Shown piece after piece: positions 33,011 through 41,957 of a stretch of DNA of 58,695 bases; position 1 is the stretch's first letter, and every line of letters starts with the position of its first letter. The notes under the pieces are model-generated. The model worked only from the letters and a program-made list of their open reading frames with translations. It was not told the DNA's origin and ran no database searches. Source of the stretch: an uncultured Anaerostipes sp. (GTDB lineage: Bacteria > Bacillota > Clostridia > Lachnospirales > Lachnospiraceae); assembly GCA_900756035.1 (NCBI GenBank), contig CAAEIR010000048.1:1-58695 (forward strand), read 5' to 3'. Made by a program: the position numbers and the translations under genes.

Positions 33011-33598
33011 TTACCGTAATTGTATTAAATCTTTAATCGTCTGCATGGATAAATCTACAGAGGCTATTTCATCAGCACACCTCTTCAATTCTGCCCGTAT
33101 CATCTCTTCATTTTTGATGTGGTGTTTGTATTTTATCTGATGTTCCAGACTCGCCCAAAAATCTAAAGCAATGGTTCGAATCTGAATTTCCGCCGTGACC
33201 TTCAATTCCGGCAGAAAAATAATCATATGGTAACTGCGATATCCGTTCTCTTTCGGACATGCTATATAATCTTTAATTTTGACAATCTGTATCCACTCCT
33301 GATTTTGAATCCAATCGGAAACATGATAAATATCATCAAAAAAGGAACAGATAATGCGGATACCCACTGCATCATTTACCTCATGCAGTGCTGTATCTGC
33401 ATTGATCGGCAAACGTCTGCGTTTTAACTTTTCTGTCATACTTTCCGGCGTCTTAATCCTGGATTTATAATAGGCAATATTGCTTTCCTTTTTTTCTTCC
33501 AAATGCTGATTCTGTAAGACCTCTATCATATGTTCTAACTGCTCTTTCGCCATCTCCAGCTTTTGATAATTATCACCGTAAAACTCTTCATATGTCAT
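33011..33598 (-). CDS. Small alarmone synthetase (RelA/SpoT synthetase domain only)
   Basis: A 195-residue (p)ppGpp synthetase of the RelP/RelQ size class, with no hydrolase or TGS/ACT domains. Synthetase motifs are visible: YYKSRIKTPESMTEKLKRR (ATP site), VNDAVGIRIICSF, ENGYRSYHMIIFLP and the catalytic Glu/Gln in EIQIRT with DFWASLEHQIKYK. It transfers pyrophosphate from ATP to GDP or GTP. It starts 1 nt after the stop of a sensor histidine kinase and is co-transcribed with that two-component pair, an uncommon arrangement that would put alarmone production under an external signal. Confidence 0.88.
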   Translation of the reverse strand: MTYEEFYGDNYQKLEMAKEQLEHMIEVLQNQHLEEKKESNIAYYKSRIKTPESMTEKLKRRRLPINADTALHEVNDAVGIRIICSFFDDIYHVSDWIQNQEWIQIVKIKDYIACPKENGYRSYHMIIFLPELKVTAEIQIRTIALDFWASLEHQIKYKHHIKNEEMIRAELKRCADEIASVDLSMQTIKDLIQLR

Positions 33599-33599
33599 A

Positions 33600-34829
33600 T
33601 TATTTCTCCTTTTTCGGCAAAATCACTGTAATCTGCAGAGATTTTTCGTCTTCCGTTGACGCTGTAATTCGTCCGTTATGGGCTTGTGTTACAGCTTTTG
33701 CAATCGATAATCCGATTCCATATCCCCCGGTCTGGGAATTCCTGGACGCATCTGTCCGATAAAACCGATCAAACAAATACTCTGTATTTTCTTTTTTCAT
33801 ATAATCTGCCGTATTAAATACGGTGATATTAATGTTTCTTCCTTTTTTTTCTGCACTCAAACGAATCTCTCCATTTTCCCCGGAGTATTTCACAGCATTA
33901 TCCAGCAGAACAGAGATAAGCTGACGAATTGCATTTTCATCACCGTAAAAATTCAACATCGGTTCAACATTCATCGTAAATTTCTTATTTTGCACCACCG
34001 CAAGATTCTGAAAGGATTGGGCAACTTCCAAAACGACATCTGAAAAGGGGAAATCAATCATTTGCAGTTTCTGACTCTCCTCCATTCTGGAAAGGTAGAT
34101 TAAATCATTGGTCAGCCTCGCCATTTTCTTTGTCTGCATCTGAATATCCTGAAGCCATTCATTGTCTCCATATTCCATTTCTAAAATGGAAGTATCTGCA
34201 TCGATGATCGTAAGAGGAGTCTTCATCTCATGACCTGCATCTGTAATAAACTGCTTTTGCTTTTCATAACTTGCAGATACCGGCTCAATCGCCTTTTTTG
34301 ACAATCCCACAATCAAGGCAAACACAGCGGCTACTCCGAAGGCTGAAACAAAAATACTGGTAAATAAAAACTGCTCAAACGATTCCATGTATCTTGTGCA
34401 GTCGAAGAATATAATCCTCATTCCTTCTGATGTATTTTCCACGGCATATCGGTAGTTTGAAATAAATCCTTTTTCTTCCGATAAATCTTGTACTTTCCGC
34501 GCATACTTTTCAGCCGTTTCCTCATCCACTGCCGCAATTTTCCCCAGATCCATTTCCTTTATTTCTCCGTTATCTGAAATAAAAATTGAGAAATATCTTG
34601 ATTCAAAGGATAATTCCGGGGTAATGGCATCATTCTTTTTCCTTGCAATCTTATAACTGTCTTTTGGAAGCCTGCCCTGATTATCAAGCAGCAATTCCAA
34701 AACTACATCAGTGCGGTTGACTACTTCCCGATAATTTAACAGATTGATGACTCCTAAGATAATAAAAAGTACTAAGATCGTTGAGGAAATCGAAATCACG
34801 ATGAATTTTATGCGAAGTTTTTTTATCAT
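33600..34829 (-). CDS. Sensor histidine kinase
   Basis: 409 residues: TM1 (about 8-30), an extracytoplasmic sensor region of roughly 110 residues, TM2 (about 150-175), then HisKA with DAGHEMKTPLTII (phospho-His) and HATPase_c with N-box LLDNAVKYSGE and G-boxes YGIGLSIAK. The signal is unknown. It overlaps the response regulator gene by ATGA. Since that regulator lacks its phosphoacceptor region, this kinase has no intact partner here. Confidence 0.92.
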   Translation of the reverse strand: MIKKLRIKFIVISISSTILVLFIILGVINLLNYREVVNRTDVVLELLLDNQGRLPKDSYKIARKKNDAITPELSFESRYFSIFISDNGEIKEMDLGKIAAVDEETAEKYARKVQDLSEEKGFISNYRYAVENTSEGMRIIFFDCTRYMESFEQFLFTSIFVSAFGVAAVFALIVGLSKKAIEPVSASYEKQKQFITDAGHEMKTPLTIIDADTSILEMEYGDNEWLQDIQMQTKKMARLTNDLIYLSRMEESQKLQMIDFPFSDVVLEVAQSFQNLAVVQNKKFTMNVEPMLNFYGDENAIRQLISVLLDNAVKYSGENGEIRLSAEKKGRNINITVFNTADYMKKENTEYLFDRFYRTDASRNSQTGGYGIGLSIAKAVTQAHNGRITASTEDEKSLQITVILPKKEK

Positions 34830-35345
34830 AAGTCTACCTCCAAAGAATATCCGAGATTCCTGGCAGCTTTAATTTCCGTTTTTGACTGAAGTGCACTTAG
34901 CTTTTTGCGAAGGTACGAAATATAAACCCAAACAACACTGATCTCTGCATCACTGTCAAATCCCCATATTTTTTCCATAAACCGTTCCTTTGAAATCAAA
35001 TGTCCCGAATTGCACATAAGCATCTCCATCATTTGAAATTCCTTATTTGCCAGTCGAAAACTTCCACTCCCGGAAGACAACTCAAAGGTCGCACGGTTCA
35101 GGGAGAGATCCCCTGCTCTCAAGATGGAATCTGACTGGGAGGTCTGAGTTCTCATCATTGCCCGGATTCTTGCCAAAAGCTCTTTTGTCGCAAAGGGTTT
35201 CGTTAAATAATCATTGGCACCCAGATCAAGCCCCTCTACCTTGTCATCAATTTCCGACTTTGCTGTCAGCAACAATACCGGCATCAGATTGCCCCGCTGT
35301 CTGAGATGCTTCAAAATTTTCATCTTCTGCCAGCTGTAATCTCAT
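34826..35345 (-). pseudogene. OmpR/PhoB-family response regulator with internal deletion and frameshift
   Basis: A normal start exists at 35345 (GAGGAGG before ATG) giving MRLQLAEDE, the expected first residues of a receiver domain. The frame then leaves the family and meets a stop; the continuing receiver sequence (LKHLRQRGNLMPVLLLTAK) is in the +1 frame, open from an ATG at 35323. About 40 codons that should contain the phosphorylated Asp are missing. The rest is intact: TKPF Lys and the winged-helix DNA-binding domain to GYSLEVDL. A product from 35323 (165 residues) could bind DNA but could not be phosphorylated normally. Confidence 0.75.
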
Positions 35346-35447
35346 TTTTATTTTCCTCCTCACCTTTTTCAAGTGTATTAATAACCAGCTTTCAGTATTA
35401 TCATAACAAATCAACCTTAATTATACTTTAAATAGAAAAAAGAAAAA

Positions 35448-35476
35448 ACAGACCATATAAAATACATACGGTCTGT
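35448..35476 (-). terminator. Terminator after the EamA transporter gene
   Basis: Stem ACAGACC (35448-35454) with GGTCTGT (35470-35476), extended by weak pairs, followed on the minus strand by a long T-rich run; 22 nt past the stop at 35498. Confidence 0.7.
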
Positions 35477-35497
35477 CTCTTCTTTTTAACATATATC

Positions 35498-36415
35498 TTA
35501 CTGCTTATTCACACCCGGTGCACCTGAATCCCGGTCAAACACTGCCAATGCCGTGACTCCTGCGACAATGCAGGCAATTCCTAAAACATCCATGGCAGAA
35601 AATACTTCTTTTAATATCAATACGGACAAAATCGTGGCAACCAGCGGTTCCACACATCCAAACATACTGCCCCTTACCGGGCCAAGCAGAGAGACTCCGT
35701 GAAGATAACATCCAAAGGCAATGACTGTTCCCACCAAAATGACTCCTGCCGTCAGCAAAAATGTCATGCCGTCCCAGGTTCCCGGAACGCTCCACACCTT
35801 TGTAAAAGGCGCGACACAAATTCCACCGATTAACATTCCCCATCCGACCGTTGTCATTGTGCCAAATTCTTTCAAAAGCTGTTTTGGCTGAATATTATAC
35901 ACGGTGCAGGCTGCCGCCGAAGTAAGCCCCCAGAACAATGCCTGTGATGTGATGGCAAGATTTCCTATATTTCCATGAGTTGCCATCAGAAAAACTCCCA
36001 CCATAACACTGATTAACACAATTACTTCCAAAATTCCCGGTATTCGCTTTTCCACAATGATATAAAACAACATTACAATCACCGGAAAGATATATTGAAG
36101 TACCGTCGCTGTTCCCGGATTCGAATACTCAATGGCAAGAAAGTAAGTCATCTGACAGGCTGCCATTCCCACAATACTAAAGATTAGCTGTCCCACCGCC
36201 GTTTCACGATGTTTCCAAACTCGAAAAATCCCATTTTTCTCCGACTTATAAGCGATCGCCAGCATAATAATTCCGGCTGCCAGCAGTCTCACCGTCACCA
36301 GCCAGGCTGCATTTAATCCTCTCATATCAAACAAATATTTTCCCATAACTCCAGACATTCCCCAACAGGAACCACCGGCAATCGTAAAGAAAACACCTTT
36401 ACCGCTTTGATTCAT
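35498..36415 (-). CDS. EamA/DMT-family transporter
   Basis: A 305-residue membrane protein with about ten helices in two EamA repeats (about 10-140 and 155-295). SCWGMSGVMGKYLF and NPGTATVLQYIFPV are typical of drug/metabolite transporters of the RhaT/YdcZ-like group. The substrate is unknown. GGAGG is 1 nt from an ATG at 36424 and 10 nt from the ATG at 36415; the latter is preferred. It starts 50 nt after jetC with no terminator seen, so it may be the distal gene of that operon, in the place where jetD would often be found. Confidence 0.85.
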   Translation of the reverse strand: MNQSGKGVFFTIAGGSCWGMSGVMGKYLFDMRGLNAAWLVTVRLLAAGIIMLAIAYKSEKNGIFRVWKHRETAVGQLIFSIVGMAACQMTYFLAIEYSNPGTATVLQYIFPVIVMLFYIIVEKRIPGILEVIVLISVMVGVFLMATHGNIGNLAITSQALFWGLTSAAACTVYNIQPKQLLKEFGTMTTVGWGMLIGGICVAPFTKVWSVPGTWDGMTFLLTAGVILVGTVIAFGCYLHGVSLLGPVRGSMFGCVEPLVATILSVLILKEVFSAMDVLGIACIVAGVTALAVFDRDSGAPGVNKQ

Positions 36416-36465
36416 ATATTTCATTCCTCCAAAGTAACATCAATTCTTCTGTTTTTTAACCTTTC

Positions 36466-39400
36466 TTAAACTAGCTCCAAAAAATCTTTTTTCTCAAATT
36501 CCTGTATCGAGATGCTTTTCTTATTCGGATTAGCATAGACAAAAGTTTTGTCTACATTTTCCAGATAATTTTGAATCTTATCATTTGTAGCACTGATCAC
36601 CGCCTGGAATCCCAGATTCCTTATGAGATTAATACAACTTGCTACTTTTTCCGCATCCATCTTGGAAAATGCCTCATCTAACACTACCAGTCGAATGGAT
36701 GGATTTTTGCGCACTTTCGGCGAAAGATGAATACCATATGCCTGAGCAAAACTTGCCAGCAAAGCTACATACAATGGGTTCTGGCCTTCTCCTCCGGAAT
36801 TCTTCGAAATCATCCGGCTCAAACCGATGGTCAGTTTCTCTTCTCCATCTACAATCTGCTCCATGTCAAAGGATAGATACGTTCGATAATCCGAATATTT
36901 TTCCATATTTCTTTTTGCCAGCTCAAGTTCTTCGGCATCTGCACTCTCCGGTGGAATAAAAATCTCAATCAGTTCATTCATCAATTCCCCATATCTGTTT
37001 TCATGTTCCATAGAAAAAAGATTCATCTGATGATCCATTGTCGTATTTAACATGGACGGATCAATGTTCAGTGCATCATCCATAAACATCTTGTAATACT
37101 TTCCATCTGCGCCTCGATTTTTTGTAATCCGAAACTGATACTGGTCTTTTCCAAAATCCAGACCACTGATCATCCGGTTTAACTCATCTCTTCTCTGATA
37201 TGCCTCGCGGATAGCACTGCGGATCTTATAAATAAAGTCATCCTTGAAATGCTCCATAGCGGCTTTTGCCTGCTTTGCTGCCTTTTCCCTGTAATTTTCC
37301 ATCTGATCCGAAGCCAGTTTTTCGTATAATTCCCGGTAATCTTTGTGGTCCTCAGACACCGCTGAAAATGTACGGTTTGGATACTCTCTTAAATACTCGG
37401 TTCGAATCTCCACAAGTTTCCGGTACTGCTCTTCTTTCCCGGCTCCCGCATCATAATATCTTCGCCCGGCGCGGCTCCTCAGCCGGTCAAAATCCAGCGG
37501 TTCTGACGCTTCCATTTCTTCCTGAAACCGTTGGCAATATTCCTCATTTGACGGCAGATCTTCCTGTCTGCGAATCAACTGTTCATTTTGATCGATGATA
37601 CTCTTTCGATATTCTCTCAGATCATTTTCCACCGTCCATATTGACTCTTTTAACTGATTTAACTGATTTTGTATCTCCTGCTGTTTCTCACGATTTCTTT
37701 CTTTTTCTTCTTCCAGCCCTTTGAGCGCACCCTCTTTTAAACTGCAAATCTGCTCTTCTAATTGACTGAATTCTTCTCTTTTTTCATCCACACGTCTGAG
37801 ATTTTCCTGATCTTTCAGATAATCCTCCACAGGCTGCGGCAAATCTTCCAATTCCAGAATATATCGAAGATCCAGTACCGATTTTTCAATAGGTTCTCTT
37901 TTCTCTGCGGTTTCGTATTTCTCCTTCTCCAACTGGCGAATTCTCTGCTTAATACTTTTTTCTCCAATATAAGAGCTTCTCGTATATTGAACAGGGTCCA
38001 GACTTTTCAGCTGAAAATTCTTATAAAGCATACAATCTGCTGTAACTCCTAACCTGCACTTGCTCAACTCCTCCAGGGAACCGCATTTGATCACATGCCC
38101 AAGAAGAGATTCCACTAATTTTTGAACATATGATTCTTTTGCCAGAACTTCTTTTGAAAGAGCCCTCTCCGCCACGGAAATTTTCGCTGTTTCCAGAGTC
38201 TTTGTATCCGCAATCGAAATTTTCCAATATTTTTTGCGGTCCATTTGACGGTAAATCTCCATAGCATCTTTCACATACTCCGGTTCCACAATCAATGCCA
38301 GCTTATTAGATCCTAAATATCCTTCCACTGCCTTATGCCACGTCTCATCTTTCATATCCAGTAAATCTGCCAGCACATGAACCTTTATAAATGTCCCAAA
38401 TTTTTGGCTTAACTGATTTTGAAGTTCATACTGCGCATCAAGTACTTCTCTTGGATATGCCTTATTTCCCTTTCGCAGCTCTTTTAATTCTTCTGTAATC
38501 TCTTTTTCTCGTCTTTTCAACGCACGAAGAGCAGCCGCCTGTTCCTGTCTTTCTTCCTCGGTTTCTTTTTGCAGGAGAGCTAACGTTCGCTTCAGCCGTA
38601 ACAACCCTTCTTCTGTAATTTCTGCTTTTTCAAACTTCTCAATATCCCAGACTGCCTGATTCGGCGTAATATCTAGATCTGTCCATTTCTTCAGCTGTTG
38701 TGCCGTCTGTTTCCATCGGTCTGCCGCCTGATTTAGCTGAGAAAGAAGTTCCCCCATATCATTTTTCCGGGTTATCATCTGCTCGTATCCGCTGCCTGCC
38801 GCCTGTGCCACCAGCTCATCATATTCTCCGGACAGTCTGGAAATCTTCTCCTCTAAAATCTTCTCATTTTCCTTCTGGGTCTTTAAATTTTTGCTTCCCT
38901 GCTTTTCTTTTTCCTGCAGTACCTGAATATCTTTCTTTGTTTTTAGCAGATCAAGCTGATCCAGTCGATATTGACAATACTCCTGCTCCTGCTTTTTTTC
39001 CTGAAATCTCTGAAAACATTCTTCGATCTCTTCTAACCGCCCTGCCTCTGTCAGTGTTTCCTCAATACGGCGCCGCATCCTGCCATACTGCATAACACTT
39101 TCCTGCATGTCCTCAATATGAATATCCTGTTCCATGCAAATGTATTCTCTCACAAAATCTTCCAGTTTTATATTCATTTTAAATGGAATTGCGCGCTTAA
39201 AAAGCCTTGGAAATTTTTCAACATCCAAACCGCCTAAATAGATATCATACATTTGTTTTCGAAATCTCTCATTGCTGGTTCCAAAATAAAACTGGTCTTT
39301 ATTTCGTTCGGACTGCAAAGCTTTGCGAAGCTCGGAAATTGCCATAGCACGACCGGCTGTCCGGTAATGATGCCCCGGAATTCCCCCTTCATGCCAGAAA

Positions 39401-39819
39401 AACAGTCTGGAAATACGGTTTGTCGCAGTCTCTACATCAAACACCACCCCCAGACATTCTTTCTGCCTGCTTTCTGTCTGTGTCAGTTCCAACACAATCG
39501 TAGAGGAAAAGTCCTGATTTCTCACATACTGTATGTCATTTTTTTCTCCGACAGCTACCATTCCCCTAAGATATTCAATCAGGCTTCGGTCAGAATCATC
39601 TGCTGCCGCCTTATTAAAAAATCCTCTTCCATCGGTATTTGCATAGAGAACAATCTGCAATGCATCAATTACTGTAGATTTTCCACTTCCTGAGTGGCCT
39701 GTAAAAAAATTGATTCCATCACTGAATGACAGAACTTTTTCATCAATATAATGCCAGTTATTCAGACAAATCTTCGATAATGCCTTGAACGGCTGCTTCA
39801 TCTTCAATGCTGTCTCCAC
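36466..39819 (-). CDS. jetC: JetC-like SMC/MukB-type ATPase of a Wadjet-like (Mks) complex
   Basis: 1117 residues. Walker A GHSGSGKST is at residues 41-49 after the opening LSKICLNNWHYI, two long coiled-coil arms flank a hinge region (about 490-620), and the C-terminal head has NSGGEGQNPLYVALL signature and Walker B LVVLDEAFSKMD near residue 1048. This is the AAA_29/SbcC-like layout of JetC and MksB. The start is a GTG at 39819 with AAAGGAGG 6 nt upstream. It overlaps jetB by 62 nt. In complete Wadjet systems the complex extrudes DNA loops and JetD cuts circular plasmids; no JetD is present here. Confidence 0.87.
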   Translation of the reverse strand: METALKMKQPFKALSKICLNNWHYIDEKVLSFSDGINFFTGHSGSGKSTVIDALQIVLYANTDGRGFFNKAAADDSDRSLIEYLRGMVAVGEKNDIQYVRNQDFSSTIVLELTQTESRQKECLGVVFDVETATNRISRLFFWHEGGIPGHHYRTAGRAMAISELRKALQSERNKDQFYFGTSNERFRKQMYDIYLGGLDVEKFPRLFKRAIPFKMNIKLEDFVREYICMEQDIHIEDMQESVMQYGRMRRRIEETLTEAGRLEEIEECFQRFQEKKQEQEYCQYRLDQLDLLKTKKDIQVLQEKEKQGSKNLKTQKENEKILEEKISRLSGEYDELVAQAAGSGYEQMITRKNDMGELLSQLNQAADRWKQTAQQLKKWTDLDITPNQAVWDIEKFEKAEITEEGLLRLKRTLALLQKETEEERQEQAAALRALKRREKEITEELKELRKGNKAYPREVLDAQYELQNQLSQKFGTFIKVHVLADLLDMKDETWHKAVEGYLGSNKLALIVEPEYVKDAMEIYRQMDRKKYWKISIADTKTLETAKISVAERALSKEVLAKESYVQKLVESLLGHVIKCGSLEELSKCRLGVTADCMLYKNFQLKSLDPVQYTRSSYIGEKSIKQRIRQLEKEKYETAEKREPIEKSVLDLRYILELEDLPQPVEDYLKDQENLRRVDEKREEFSQLEEQICSLKEGALKGLEEEKERNREKQQEIQNQLNQLKESIWTVENDLREYRKSIIDQNEQLIRRQEDLPSNEEYCQRFQEEMEASEPLDFDRLRSRAGRRYYDAGAGKEEQYRKLVEIRTEYLREYPNRTFSAVSEDHKDYRELYEKLASDQMENYREKAAKQAKAAMEHFKDDFIYKIRSAIREAYQRRDELNRMISGLDFGKDQYQFRITKNRGADGKYYKMFMDDALNIDPSMLNTTMDHQMNLFSMEHENRYGELMNELIEIFIPPESADAEELELAKRNMEKYSDYRTYLSFDMEQIVDGEEKLTIGLSRMISKNSGGEGQNPLYVALLASFAQAYGIHLSPKVRKNPSIRLVVLDEAFSKMDAEKVASCINLIRNLGFQAVISATNDKIQNYLENVDKTFVYANPNKKSISIQEFEKKDFLELV

Positions 39820-40414
39820 ATTGATCCTCCTTTGTAAATTCCCCAATCAGTTCCCGGATATCATCTCCCATAAGTACAATATTCACACAGGGATAAATCA
39901 TCATGCGGGTTTCCTCATTTAATTCTTCCAACACATCTAAGGTCTCCATAATCTGATACTTCTTAAGGAGCGCAATCGCACGTCGCATTTCCGTGATCGA
40001 TGGGAGACTTTTTAACAAATGAAAATCTCCGATTTTTTCATGGATTTCCCCAAGAGACGTATAAATTCCGGAACTTGAAGATGCTTCTTCCATTCGCTCG
40101 TCATAAATTAACTTCAAAATAAGAAGATAAAGCGTTGCAAGCTTAGGGATTTTTTCACCTGATATCGTCTCGCCCTGAATATAAAAAACTCCCATCTGAG
40201 TATTTTCCTTTAATTCAATTCCTGCAACTTCAAAGTAATCTTTCAAAAATTCCTGATGTAATTCTGCGGTACGGTAATCTTTATTGTAAGATAAACGCCC
40301 CGTGCGCTTCTCATATTTTCGTTCCAAAATATAGGTCTGTTTCCAAAAAGTCCGGATTACATGAGTCAATGCCTCTTTTCCTTTATCATCCAGCTGTTCA
40401 TAATATGGTATCAT
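39758..40414 (-). CDS. jetB: JetB-like (DUF4194, MukE/MksE-type) subunit
   Basis: 218 residues with the tandem winged-helix character of DUF4194 proteins. MIPYYEQLDDKGKEALTHVIRTFW opens it (in two helices) and YTSLGEIHEKIGDFHLLKSL lies in the middle. In this group it is the KITE-type subunit that bridges JetA and the JetC heads. It overlaps jetA by ATGA and jetC by 62 nt, giving tight coupling. AGGAGG precedes the ATG. Confidence 0.85.
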   Translation of the reverse strand: MIPYYEQLDDKGKEALTHVIRTFWKQTYILERKYEKRTGRLSYNKDYRTAELHQEFLKDYFEVAGIELKENTQMGVFYIQGETISGEKIPKLATLYLLILKLIYDERMEEASSSSGIYTSLGEIHEKIGDFHLLKSLPSITEMRRAIALLKKYQIMETLDVLEELNEETRMMIYPCVNIVLMGDDIRELIGEFTKEDQCGDSIEDEAAVQGIIEDLSE

Positions 40415-41763
40415 GGTTTCCTCCTCACAAATGTCAGCGCAGGATATCGATAAGACCCCTGGTCGATAATCTTATCACCCCGCCCTATTGCCTGATATTT
40501 GCTGTTTTTTCTGGTGCTGTAATCATATGCTAAAATCAACTTTTCAAATGTTTCATCACTGTCTACTGACAGTTTCTCCACATCCATACAATCTCCTGTC
40601 ATATTCGCTTCAATAAATTCCTCAATCTCTGCCTGTCCATACCTGGACTGAATTTTATTTAACCGCAAAACATCTTCCTTCGACAGTTCTTCCATTTTTT
40701 CCTCGGGCTTTCGCTGACCAACAAAGTCTTTTCGTTTTCGCTTTTTATATAATGATTTTTCTGAAAGAATCTCGAAGCCAGACAGATTCATCTTCTGCCC
40801 GATTCTTCCAATTCTTGCGTCACTTTCCGGGTGATCTCCCAAATTCTTTAAAAGGCGGACGACCAGCCCTCTGGTGTCAGAATCTTCCTCTAACATGTAA
40901 TTCATTCTGGTTACTGTTGCACGAATATATTTGGAATGTTCCTGATCCATATTGGCAATGCGGTGCTCGATATCATCAAAACCACGTTCTATGGCATTAA
41001 TCATTCCCAGAACATCCTCCTGTCCTTCCTGCTGTGCCTTCTGCTGAGCCTGCTCCATCCACTGTGAATCTTCCCTCATCCTCCGAAGACATTTTTTTAT
41101 ATCCGTTTTGTAAAGATAAAAATTATCATTGGTCTTTAGAATATGATATTTTTTATTTACAATCTCTTCCACATACCCTTCCAAGTGCTCAGAAAGTAAT
41201 GCTTTATAAGATTGCTGCTTTAACAGACGATCAAAAAACTGATCCATGTTGTGAAGCATATCTTGCAAAACCTTATTAAGTTTTCGCGTATTGACTAACG
41301 CTGTCCGAAGCAGTCCCAATCTGATTCCGGGATCATTTTGAAAAGAAAACAGCGTTGCATAAACATTCTGAATATAGACTTCCGTCTGATCCACAGACGG
41401 ATTCACCAGTTCTTCAAAAGCTTCTAAAAATACGGCAGTATAATCCGGAATTACAATATTGGTACTAAGATTCGAAAAATCCTCCAGTTTCTTTAGCCAG
41501 CCTGTCCGAACCAGCCAGTTTAAAATCCGTTTCGGCGGTGCCTGCAACAGGTCCGTCTCAGTCTCAAATTCCTCTGGTGAAAGCCATATTCTCCTGCTCT
41601 CATTCCAATCATCCAGCACTTGCAGGCACACTTCCTGACTGAGATAATAATTATTGTATTCGTATTCTTCATTAATTTTCAAAAGAGCCTCCATATAAAG
41701 TTCTCGATTTACAGAACGAAACAGGCTCCAGAAAACATCCGGGATATCATAAGCAAATTTCAT
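40411..41763 (-). CDS. jetA: JetA-like (DUF5716, MukF/MksF-type kleisin) subunit
   Basis: 450 residues, mostly helical: an N-terminal winged-helix region (KFAYDIPDVFWSLFRSVNRE start), a central coiled-coil part, and a C-terminal half with SGFEILSEKSLYKKRKRKDF. It fits the JetA family of Wadjet operons that carry DUF5716 rather than DUF3375. As kleisin it would link the two JetC heads. AAAAGGAG precedes the ATG. It is the first gene of the operon, about 28 nt from a promoter at 41798-41826. Confidence 0.82.
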   Translation of the reverse strand: MKFAYDIPDVFWSLFRSVNRELYMEALLKINEEYEYNNYYLSQEVCLQVLDDWNESRRIWLSPEEFETETDLLQAPPKRILNWLVRTGWLKKLEDFSNLSTNIVIPDYTAVFLEAFEELVNPSVDQTEVYIQNVYATLFSFQNDPGIRLGLLRTALVNTRKLNKVLQDMLHNMDQFFDRLLKQQSYKALLSEHLEGYVEEIVNKKYHILKTNDNFYLYKTDIKKCLRRMREDSQWMEQAQQKAQQEGQEDVLGMINAIERGFDDIEHRIANMDQEHSKYIRATVTRMNYMLEEDSDTRGLVVRLLKNLGDHPESDARIGRIGQKMNLSGFEILSEKSLYKKRKRKDFVGQRKPEEKMEELSKEDVLRLNKIQSRYGQAEIEEFIEANMTGDCMDVEKLSVDSDETFEKLILAYDYSTRKNSKYQAIGRGDKIIDQGSYRYPALTFVRRKP

Positions 41764-41797
41764 ACAGACTCCTTTTCTGCGACTTTCATATTTTACT

Positions 41798-41826
41798 ATG
41801 ATACCTTATCGGAGATCGTCCGTCCA
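41798..41826 (-). promoter_or_regulatory. Promoter of the jetABC operon, with sequence shared with the purine permease promoter
   Basis: Minus-strand TGGACG (41826-41821), 17-nt spacer, TATCAT (41803-41798). The block CTGGACGGACGATCTC begins at 41827 and is identical to the one at 30469; ATAAG follows at the same offset in both. Confidence 0.6.
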
Positions 41827-41830
41827 GTGC

Positions 41831-41863
41831 GAAGCACTATGGAATCATGAGTGCTTCTTTTTT
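41831..41863 (+). terminator. Plus-strand terminator upstream of the MarR operon
   Basis: GAAGCACT (41831-41838) and AGTGCTTC (41850-41857), then TTTTTT. No plus-strand gene lies upstream, so it may insulate the MarR operon from antisense transcription across jetABC. Confidence 0.55.
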
Positions 41864-41872
41864 GATTTTTAC

Positions 41873-41936
41873 TTGACTTAAGTCCGATTTCATACTAAGA
41901 TGTTAAGTATAAGGGATCTAAGTACGATTTCGGACT
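41873..41936 (+). promoter_or_regulatory. Promoter with two MarR-type operators
   Basis: TTGACT (41873-41878), 17-nt spacer, TAAGAT (41896-41901). Box 1, AGTCCGATTTCATACT (41881-41896), lies inside the spacer; box 2, AGTACGATTTCGGACT (41921-41936), is 40 bp further. Both derive from the palindrome AGTCCGA-TT-TCGGACT. Confidence 0.65.
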
Positions 41937-41957
41937 AATTGTTCAGGAGGTTTTCAT

